Assembly (NCBI GenBank): GCA_016765515.1
Contig: JAESPT010000376.1
Span: 1-5,108, forward strand
Direction: 5' to 3'
Length of the DNA stretch: 5,108 nt
Source: Sneathiella sp.
GTDB taxonomy: Bacteria; Pseudomonadota; Alphaproteobacteria; Sneathiellales; Sneathiellaceae
The notes under the pieces are model-generated. The model did no database searches and was not told the DNA's origin. It saw only the letters and a list, made by a program, of their open reading frames with translations. A program made the translations under genes and the position numbers. Positions 1 through 5,108 of the stretch are shown here, in pieces (within the stretch, counting starts at the first letter, position 1; each line of letters starts with the position of its first letter).

Positions 1-295
1 GCCGGCCTTCCATCACCTGGACAACGCCGTCGATGACCAGATCAGCCGGTGATTTCTCCAGAATACTCTTTCCTTCATATTCAATGGAGCCTTTCGTAAC
101 CTCCCCGCGCTCAGAGCGGAGGAGGTTAGAAACGGATTTCAAAGTGGTCGTCTTACCGGCGCCATTGGCCCCAAGAATTGAGACAATACTACCCTCGGGA
201 ACCTCTAACGAGACACCCTTCAGAACAAGGATAACATGGTCGTAAATGACCTCGATATTATTAACCTTGAGAAGTGGTTGGCTTGGCTCATTCAT
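1..295 (-). CDS. livF: LivF-type ABC transporter ATP-binding protein, N-terminal part only
   Basis: Second cytoplasmic ATPase of the importer, cut by the left edge after 98 codons. The ATG at 293-295 opens with MNEPSQPLLKVNNIEVIYD, followed by KGVSLEVPEGSIVSILGANGAGKTT. Walker A is GANGAGKTT (42-50), and Tyr18 sits at the usual A-loop position that stacks on adenine. The last visible residues, GVVQVMEGR (90-98), correspond to the Q-loop region; as in E. coli LivF (IVPEGR), an EGR stands where many ABC ATPases have Gln. The stretch RSERGEVTKGSIEYEG (60-75) is typical of the LivF beta-subdomain. The signature, Walker B and H-loop lie outside the window. The start is 35 nt after the binding-protein stop, with only a weak purine-rich site (GAGTGAG). 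It completes the five-part importer encoded here. Confidence 0.93.
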   Translation of the reverse strand, partial: MNEPSQPLLKVNNIEVIYDHVILVLKGVSLEVPEGSIVSILGANGAGKTTTLKSVSNLLRSERGEVTKGSIEYEGKSILEKSPADLVIDGVVQVMEGR

Positions 296-330
296 ACGTA
301 AGACTCACTCTTTAAAGTTCACTCAAAACG

Positions 331-1647
331 TTAGCTGCAAGAAACAGCACTAACACCTTTTTCTTTCAGGTATTTAGCTGCAGATTTTTCCATTGCTGGA
401 ATTACGAGATCGTTCATTGGCTTAATGTATTCAGAAACGATATTCCATTTCTTGCCATCCCATTGCTGGATAAAAACTCCGCCGCCACCAATATGGTCGT
501 TACAAGAAATTTTCAAGTTTGGACCCAAACCCTTCATTCCCAATGATGCAGCTGTTGCGTCTGTCATATTTACATTTTCCAGACCCCAACGGAGTTGTTC
601 AGAGCTAACTGATTTAACACCAAATTCTTTCTGTGCATTCAGGATGGCGTGGTGGATAAAGACCTGCGTAACAACGGCACGGTTGTAGAGAACCTGACCG
701 ACATTTTCTTTGCCTTTACCTTTTCCCTTGCCATAAACGTGAGTCAGAATGTCCTGAATTACAGGAAAGTCTGTACCCGCAGCAGAGAAAGTTGCGCTTT
801 TGTAACCAATAGCTGCTTTACCGGCTGGAACAGTATCCTGTTCAGCACCGGACCACCAGTTGCCGATAAAGTGATCGATTGGGAATCTGATGTTAGCCGC
901 TTCTTTAATGGCGGACTGGTTCATCACACCCCAGCCCCACATAACAATGTAGTCAGGTTTTGCGCGGCGGATCTGCAACCAAGTGGCTTTTTGCTCGATA
1001 CCAGGGAACGTTACTGGATATTCTTTCAGCTTGAAGTCGAATTTCTCAGACATTGTGCGGAAAATCGGCAGAGATTCCTTACCATAAGCAATATCAAGAT
1101 AAACAAGAGCAATCGTCTTGCCCTTCATTTTTTCGATACCACCTTCTTGGGAAGCCATATATTTCATGATGCCGGTTGATTGGCCCCAATAATTCAGCGC
1201 CATTGGGAAAACATAAGGGAATGCAGAACCGATACCCGCGTCAGAACGGCCGTAACCCATTGTCAAAAGCGGGATTTTGTCTTTGCGTGTCCGGTCAGCT
1301 AGGGCATATGTTACGCCTGTGCTGTAGGGCTGATAAACCAGAGCACCACCATGTTTCTTCTTGGTACGCTCATAACATTCAACGCCGCGGTCTGTATTAT
1401 AACCAAACTCACATTCTTCGACGATCACTTTGGCTCCGCCAACACCGCCATCACGTTCGTTGATCATTGCCCAGTAATCAACAGCACCATTGGCTGTCGG
1501 AATGCCGCCTGGGGCAAATGGACCGGTGCGATAAACCAATTTTGGCAGATACAGAGACTCTTCAGCCAGCGCCGGCGCCGATACGGCGAATGGAGCAGCC
1601 AGAACGGCGACTCCCAATGCACCGAGTACAAATTTCCTTAAACTCAT
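331..1647 (-). CDS. Periplasmic substrate-binding protein of a HAAT-family ABC importer (Peripla_BP_6 type)
   Basis: Captures the solute in the periplasm and delivers it to the LivH/LivM pore. The chosen ATG (1645-1647) gives 438 residues. It is preceded 5 nt upstream by GGGAGGA and followed at once by a Sec signal peptide: basic MSLRK, hydrophobic core LGALGVAVLAAPF, and cleavage probably after ALA (28/29). No lipobox cysteine is seen, so the mature protein should be soluble. An in-frame ATG at 1723-1725 would add 26 polar residues ahead of the signal peptide and was not used. The mature start (LYLPKLVYRTGPFAPGGIPTA) and the region around 79-111 (CEFGYNTDRGVECYE, then YQPYSTG) match type I periplasmic-binding folds from ligase-linked importers. 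Cys79 and Cys91 could form the disulfide seen in the N-terminal lobe of this fold; Cys382 and Cys437 are also present. A (Gly-Lys)4 run lies at 306-313. The ligand is unknown; an aromatic or aliphatic carboxylate is inferred only from the neighbouring ligase. Confidence 0.93.
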   Translation of the reverse strand: MSLRKFVLGALGVAVLAAPFAVSAPALAEESLYLPKLVYRTGPFAPGGIPTANGAVDYWAMINERDGGVGGAKVIVEECEFGYNTDRGVECYERTKKKHGGALVYQPYSTGVTYALADRTRKDKIPLLTMGYGRSDAGIGSAFPYVFPMALNYWGQSTGIMKYMASQEGGIEKMKGKTIALVYLDIAYGKESLPIFRTMSEKFDFKLKEYPVTFPGIEQKATWLQIRRAKPDYIVMWGWGVMNQSAIKEAANIRFPIDHFIGNWWSGAEQDTVPAGKAAIGYKSATFSAAGTDFPVIQDILTHVYGKGKGKGKENVGQVLYNRAVVTQVFIHHAILNAQKEFGVKSVSSEQLRWGLENVNMTDATAASLGMKGLGPNLKISCNDHIGGGGVFIQQWDGKKWNIVSEYIKPMNDLVIPAMEKSAAKYLKEKGVSAVSCS

Positions 1648-1652
1648 TTTAT

Positions 1653-1659
1653 TCCTCCC
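1653..1659 (-). promoter_or_regulatory. Strong ribosome-binding site of the binding-protein gene
   Basis: On the minus strand GGGAGGA lies 5 nt before the ATG at 1647. It is the best Shine-Dalgarno match in the window and decides the start against the upstream in-frame ATG at 1725, which would put polar residues ahead of the signal peptide. Confidence 0.85.
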
Positions 1660-1722
1660 AGAAATACTCTTGTTGTTACTGCGATTAAATTCGCCAAGAG
1701 ATAAAACACTGTCACTTTCACT

Positions 1723-1743
1723 CAACCAGAGTAACTCTGACCG
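1723..1743 (-). promoter_or_regulatory. Potential RNA hairpin between livM and the binding-protein gene
   Basis: In the transcript, CGGUCAGAG and CUCUGGUUG can pair over 9 positions around a UUA loop. The inner five pairs (CAGAG/CUCUG) are Watson-Crick, the next three are G-U wobbles, and a C-G pair closes the stem. It starts 15 nt after the livM stop and has no U-run directly behind it, so it does not look like an intrinsic terminator. A role in mRNA processing or 3'-end protection is possible. The stem is short, and chance occurrence is a real alternative. Confidence 0.35.
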
Positions 1744-1758
1744 GCTTTTGGCAACAGA

Positions 1759-2844
1759 TCAATATGGAAACGGCCAGGACCTCAGTTTTTCCTTACCGAT
1801 AGACCATAATCTTGCAAGTCCATGTGGCTCAACAATCAAGAAGAAGATGATCAGTGCACCAAAGATCATGAACTCCATGTGAGAAATCATATCAACCCCA
1901 ATGTCCCAGCCGATCATTGGCGGAACATTACTCAGGAAAATCGGCAAAAGCGTAATAAAGGCCGCTCCGATAAAGGAGCCGATAATGCTTCCCATACCGC
2001 CGATAATAACCATGAACAGGATCGCAAAGGAACGGTTAATACCGAACGCTTCCGGCTCCACTGTTCCAAGATGAACAAAGGCCCATAAGGCACCTGCAAC
2101 ACCGCAGAAGAAAGAACTGACAGCAAAGGCGGAGAGTTTCGTATGCAAGGGTCTAAAACCAATGATTTCAGCGGCAATATCCATGTCACGAATGGCCATC
2201 CAGCCACGGCCAATATGACTGCGTACAAGATTTTTTGCGGCAAGTGCCATAACAGCGACAAAGCTCAATGTGAAGATATATTTCTCACCCGGTGAATCAA
2301 ACAGATATCCCATAACTTCGAGTGGAGGCGCCGTGATAATACCGGACGGGCTGTAATTGGTAAACCAACCAAATTTCACCAGAACCCATTCAATAAAGAA
2401 CTGAGCTGCCAGTGTCGCAACCGCGAGATAAAAGCCCTTAATCCGCAGACTTGGAATACCGAACATGACGCCGACTAAGGCAGCGACCACACCCGCCAAT
2501 AATATTGTGACAACAAGGGGTATCGTTGTTTCTGCACCGCCAATAGCGATGGAGAAAGTCGCAAATTTATAGGCAGCAAAAGCACCGACTGCCATGAAAC
2601 CACCGGTTCCAAGGGAAATCTGACCCGCATAACCCGTCAGGATATTCAACCCAATCGCCGCAAGCGCAAGGATCAGGAACGGCGTCATTATTGCACTGAT
2701 AAAATATTCACTTGTCAGAAGAGGAATACCAATAAAGGCAACCAGCAACATCAGGCCAACGCCAACTCTGTCCTGCAAGATTGGAAAGACAGCCTGGTCT
2801 TCCTTATAAGAGGATTTGAACTGTCCTGCTTCACGATAAAACAT
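1759..2844 (-). CDS. livM: LivM-type ABC transporter permease
   Basis: Inner-membrane permease of 361 residues, the second channel subunit. Family motifs: GLNILTGYAGQISLGTGGFMAVGAF (65-89), IPSLRIKGFYLAVATLA (130-146), the ATPase-contacting loop IGRGWMAIRDMDIAAEIIGF (211-230), IIGGMGSIIGSFIGAAF (280-296) and FLIVEPHGLARLW (335-347). The first 26 residues are polar (MFYREAGQFKSSYKEDQ...), probably a cytoplasmic N-terminal arm. From memory this FYREAGQFK start is characteristic of LivM homologues encoded beside acyl-CoA ligases, and it supports the chosen ATG (2842-2844). The start lies 5 nt after the livH stop, and its likely ribosome-binding sites (AAGG close by, GAGAGGG further up) fall at the livH 3' end, so translation is probably coupled. 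The protein is intact. A 111-nt gap separates it from the binding-protein gene. Confidence 0.95.
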   Translation of the reverse strand: MFYREAGQFKSSYKEDQAVFPILQDRVGVGLMLLVAFIGIPLLTSEYFISAIMTPFLILALAAIGLNILTGYAGQISLGTGGFMAVGAFAAYKFATFSIAIGGAETTIPLVVTILLAGVVAALVGVMFGIPSLRIKGFYLAVATLAAQFFIEWVLVKFGWFTNYSPSGIITAPPLEVMGYLFDSPGEKYIFTLSFVAVMALAAKNLVRSHIGRGWMAIRDMDIAAEIIGFRPLHTKLSAFAVSSFFCGVAGALWAFVHLGTVEPEAFGINRSFAILFMVIIGGMGSIIGSFIGAAFITLLPIFLSNVPPMIGWDIGVDMISHMEFMIFGALIIFFLIVEPHGLARLWSIGKEKLRSWPFPY

Positions 2845-2849
2845 CTACC

Positions 2850-3755
2850 TTAAACCCTCTCAATAATCTTTTCGCCGAAGAGACCTTGCGGACGGAACAG
2901 AAGGAAAACCATCGCCAGCATATAGGCGAACCAGTTTTCAATGGCGCCACCAACAAATGGGCCAATATAAATTTCTGCAAGCTTCTCACCGGAGCCGATG
3001 ATAAGACCACCAACGATAGCGCCCGGAATTGACGTGAAACCACCCAATATTAAGACTGGAAGTGCTTTCAACGCTAAGAGTGTCAGACTGAACTGAACAC
3101 CCAGTTTCGAACCCCACATGATCCCGGCGACAAGTCCAACAAGACCGGCAACGGACCAAACAATGATCCAAATCGTGCGAAGAGAAATACCAACAGACAG
3201 GGCTGCTTGGTGGTCATCGGCAACAGCCCGAAGAGCGCGTCCAATTTTCGTCTTGTTAAAGAAGAGCGCCAAAGCCAGAACAAGTGCACCCGCGGTGAAA
3301 CCAGCAACAAGCTCAAGCTTATCAATGAAGATTCCGCCCATATCAAAACTGCCTGTTGGCAGCCCGACATCCATCACCTTGATGTCACTGCCCCAGAGCG
3401 TCTGACCAAATCCATCCAAAAAGAAGGTGATACCAATCGTCGCCATGAACAGGATGATCGGCTCCTGATTGACCAGTTTCCCCAGAACAAATTTTTCAAC
3501 GCACCAGGCAAGAAGGACCATAACGGCGATGGCCATAACAAACGCAACTGTCCAGTGGACACCAAGAAGTTCTTGGAAACCGACAAGGCTCAGCGCTGCG
3601 AACAGCATCATTGCACCTTGTGCGAAATTAAAGACACCGGATGCCTTAAAAATCAAAACAAAACCAAGGGCCACTAAAGAATAGAGGGATCCTGTCAACA
3701 ATCCGCTGATCAAGACCTCTAAGAAGAACTGAAGTTCAAAAATAATATCTTCCAC
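2850..3755 (-). CDS. livH: LivH-type ABC transporter permease
   Basis: Inner-membrane permease of 301 residues, one half of the heterodimeric channel with LivM. It is strongly hydrophobic, with roughly eight membrane segments by eye. The N-terminal LLTGSLYSLVALGFVLIF, the following SGVFNFAQGAMM (39-50), the cytoplasmic loop around IGRALRAVADDHQAALSVGI (171-190, the region that contacts the ATPase), LGGFTSIPGAIVGGLIIG (237-254) and the C-terminal FRPQGLFGE (287-295) are hallmarks of LivH/BPD_transp_2 proteins. Length matches the family. The start is GTG (3753-3755): AGGAG sits 6 nt before it and the next in-frame ATG is at residue 49, within conserved sequence. The gene starts 20 nt after livG, and its stop is 5 nt before livM. 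Liv-type naming reflects the family; the actual substrate may not be a branched-chain amino acid. Confidence 0.95.
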   Translation of the reverse strand: MEDIIFELQFFLEVLISGLLTGSLYSLVALGFVLIFKASGVFNFAQGAMMLFAALSLVGFQELLGVHWTVAFVMAIAVMVLLAWCVEKFVLGKLVNQEPIILFMATIGITFFLDGFGQTLWGSDIKVMDVGLPTGSFDMGGIFIDKLELVAGFTAGALVLALALFFNKTKIGRALRAVADDHQAALSVGISLRTIWIIVWSVAGLVGLVAGIMWGSKLGVQFSLTLLALKALPVLILGGFTSIPGAIVGGLIIGSGEKLAEIYIGPFVGGAIENWFAYMLAMVFLLFRPQGLFGEKIIERV

Positions 3756-3761
3756 GTACCG

Positions 3762-3766
3762 CTCCT
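3762..3766 (-). promoter_or_regulatory. Ribosome-binding site that fixes the GTG start of livH
   Basis: On the minus strand AGGAG lies 6 nt before GTG at 3753-3755. There is no nearby in-frame ATG, so this site supports a non-ATG start for the livH-type gene. Confidence 0.8.
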
Positions 3767-3775
3767 GATACCGAA

Positions 3776-4567
3776 TTAATGACCGCCGCCTAAATAGGCG
3801 TCAATGACGTTTTGATCGTTGCGAACTTCGTCCGGCACGCCGTCACCGATCTTCCCGCCATAATCGAGAACCATCACACGATCAGAGATGTCCATCACAA
3901 CGCCCATATCATGCTCAATGAGACAAATTGTTGTGCCAAATTCGTCATTCACATCAAGAATAAAACGGCACATATCCTGTTTCTCTTCCAAGTTCATGCC
4001 GGCCATGGGTTCATCAAGAAGAAGAAGTTCTGGCTCAGCCGCAAGCGCGCGGCCCAGCTCAACACGTTTTTGCAAACCGTATGGCAATCGCCCGACAGGT
4101 GTTTTCCGTATGGCTTCGATTTCCAGAAAATCAATGATATCCTCAACAAACCGGCGGTGTTCCATCTCTTCTTTTTGAGCTTTTCCCCACCATAAGGTTG
4201 ATGCAAGAATACCGGATTTCATCTTTAGATTTCGACCGGTCATAATATTGTCCAATGTCGACATCCCTTTAAAGAGTGCCACATTTTGGAATGTCCGCGC
4301 GATGCCCTGGGCCGCCGCTTCATAAGGTTTCATCGCGCTCCGCGTGATTCCTTTGTAAGTGATGGTCCCCTGCTGAGGATGATAAAATCCATTAATGCAA
4401 TTCAGCATGGAGGTTTTACCGGCACCGTTCGGACCAATAATGGCCCGGACTTCACCTTTTTTAATGTCGAAACTCACTTCCGAAATGGCTCGCACCGCAC
4501 CGAAGGAGAGGCTGATATCTTCTACAGAGAGAAGAATTTCGCCTGGTTTAACTGTATTTTCTACCAT
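3776..4567 (-). CDS. livG: LivG-type ABC transporter ATP-binding protein
   Basis: Cytoplasmic ATPase of 263 residues that would pair with the LivF-type ATPase to drive import through the LivH/LivM pore. Visible motifs in order: Walker A GPNGAGKT (45-52), Q-loop Gln94 in RTFQNVALF, signature region LPYGLQKRVELGRAL (161-175), Walker B LLLLDEP (181-187) with catalytic Glu186, D-loop AGMN (189-192) and switch His219 in IEHDMG. All catalytic positions are present, so the enzyme looks functional. The signature departs from LSGGQ: Pro replaces Ser and the core reads YGLQ. E. coli LivG also departs (AYGQQ), so this looks like subfamily variation. The length is close to that of E. coli LivG. The ATG at 4565-4567 is the only sensible start; its Shine-Dalgarno is weak (AGGGA about 11 nt away), so translation may be coupled to the ligase gene 20 nt upstream. 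The substrate is not implied by the ATPase. Confidence 0.95.
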   Translation of the reverse strand: MVENTVKPGEILLSVEDISLSFGAVRAISEVSFDIKKGEVRAIIGPNGAGKTSMLNCINGFYHPQQGTITYKGITRSAMKPYEAAAQGIARTFQNVALFKGMSTLDNIMTGRNLKMKSGILASTLWWGKAQKEEMEHRRFVEDIIDFLEIEAIRKTPVGRLPYGLQKRVELGRALAAEPELLLLDEPMAGMNLEEKQDMCRFILDVNDEFGTTICLIEHDMGVVMDISDRVMVLDYGGKIGDGVPDEVRNDQNVIDAYLGGGH

Positions 4568-4587
4568 TACTCAACGATCCCTGCACG

Positions 4588-5108
4588 TTAAGACGCGGCA
4601 CGCATTGCCGGATATGTTTCTGTATCGGACACCTTGACCGTTGCCTTCAAAGTCCCTTGACGACCATCTTCGAAAGTCATCTGAGATTCAATGTAAGCGG
4701 TATCGGCGTCAGAAAAGAGTGCTTCGATAAGTGGTTGGTACCGCTCTGCAATGATCCGGCGACGCACTTTCCGAGTTCGTGTCAATTCTCCGTCATCCGC
4801 ATCCAAAGCCTTTGGAAGGATCAAAAAGCGGCTAATTTGTGCACCGGCCAATTCACTGTCGTTTGCTAGATCTCTGTTGACCTGCTCGACGCATTCCTTG
4901 ACCCGTGCATAGACTTCATCACGGCCCGCCAAGTCCTGATAACTGGAATAGGAAATACCTTGGCGTTCCGCCCAGTTTCCCACAGCTTCAAGATCAATGT
5001 TGATAAAGGCTGTCACATTCTCTTTATCCGCACCGTGACAAACGGCTTCGGAAATGAATGGGAAGAACTTCAGTTTGTTCTCAATATATTGAGGCGCAAA
5101 CATGGTCC
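4588..5108 (-). CDS. AMP-forming acyl-CoA ligase (FadD-like, ANL superfamily), C-terminal part only
   Basis: The gene enters from the right edge and ends at a TAA (4588-4590); about 172 residues are visible. The frame stays open to the edge, so the Met codon at 5101-5103 is internal and not a start. The visible part begins with T-M-F-A-P-Q-Y-I-E-N-K-L-K, the stretch that follows the hinge at the start of the small C-terminal domain in long-chain acyl-CoA ligases. Near residue 113 the segment GELTRTRKVRRRIIAERY matches the A10-type motif, whose lysine takes part in adenylate formation in this superfamily. Family knowledge: these cytoplasmic enzymes use ATP to make an acyl-adenylate and then an acyl-CoA. 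The ATP-binding P-loop and acyl pocket lie outside the window, so the substrate cannot be read. The stop is 20 nt before livG, which suggests co-transcription and a role in activating the imported acid. The family call is confident; substrate class is inference. Confidence 0.88.
   Translation of the reverse strand, partial: TMFAPQYIENKLKFFPFISEAVCHGADKENVTAFINIDLEAVGNWAERQGISYSSYQDLAGRDEVYARVKECVEQVNRDLANDSELAGAQISRFLILPKALDADDGELTRTRKVRRRIIAERYQPLIEALFSDADTAYIESQMTFEDGRQGTLKATVKVSDTETYPAMRAAS

Noticed and set aside
296..330. A palindromic CTTTAAAG in the gap between the binding-protein gene and livF as a regulatory site
   Set aside because: An 8-bp AT-rich palindrome in a 35-nt gap is too short and has no partner site or known regulator match.
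649..1179. A 176-codon plus-strand reading frame opposite the binding-protein gene
   Set aside because: It lies wholly antisense to a well-supported gene, resembles no family I know, and is explained by codon bias of the opposite strand. The other plus-strand frames across the window fail for the same reasons.
1690..1722. A possible internal promoter in the gap before the binding-protein gene (TTGAGT, 16-nt spacer, TATCTC on the minus strand)
   Set aside because: Both boxes match the sigma-70 consensus poorly and such matches are frequent by chance; there is no independent support.
1648..1725. An in-frame ATG at 1725 that would extend the binding protein by 26 residues (MSESDSV...)
   Set aside because: The extension is polar and would sit ahead of a textbook signal peptide; the start at 1647 has a strong ribosome-binding site, while the ATG at 1725 lies in the hairpin stem.
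1723..1743. The hairpin as an intrinsic terminator after livM
   Set aside because: The stem is only partly GC-rich, includes three G-U pairs, and is not followed directly by a run of U; the downstream genes also belong to the same transporter.
5101..5103. The ATG near the right edge as the start of a small stand-alone protein
   Set aside because: The frame is open upstream to the window edge and the sequence around it (MFAPQYIENKLK) is an internal motif of acyl-CoA ligases.

Overview
The window lies inside one minus-strand operon and carries no mobile, CRISPR or RNA-gene signal. Read in the direction of transcription (from high to low coordinates) it holds: the C-terminal part of an AMP-forming acyl-CoA ligase (cut by the right edge), a LivG-type ABC ATPase, a LivH-type permease, a LivM-type permease, a periplasmic substrate-binding protein with a clear signal peptide, and the N-terminal part of a LivF-type ABC ATPase (cut by the left edge). 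Coding sequence fills almost the whole window. The gaps between genes are 20, 20, 5, 111 and 35 nt, so all six genes are probably co-transcribed.

Together the five transporter genes encode a complete HAAT (branched-chain amino acid type) ABC importer: one binding protein, two different membrane subunits and two different ATPases. The acyl-CoA ligase directly upstream, the distinctive N-terminus of the LivM protein and the style of the binding protein resemble a proteobacterial subfamily in which the importer travels with a CoA ligase. The most economical reading is uptake of a carboxylic acid (aromatic, fatty or a related organic acid) followed by activation to its CoA thioester in the cytoplasm. 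That is inference: the sequence does not identify the substrate, and true branched-chain amino acid transport is not excluded.

The organism is most likely a Gram-negative proteobacterium. The binding protein has a Sec signal peptide and no lipobox, as expected for a soluble periplasmic protein. Gene order and protein style fit Alphaproteobacteria with moderate GC content (roughly half by eye, not computed), but the window has no taxonomic marker.

The longest gap (1648-1758) lies just before the binding-protein gene. It contains a potential 9-bp hairpin and ends in the strongest Shine-Dalgarno sequence of the window, a layout that could raise binding-protein output over the membrane subunits. 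Overall this is a well-formed, ordinary transport operon. I see no convincing sign of an undescribed system; the findings below are modest.
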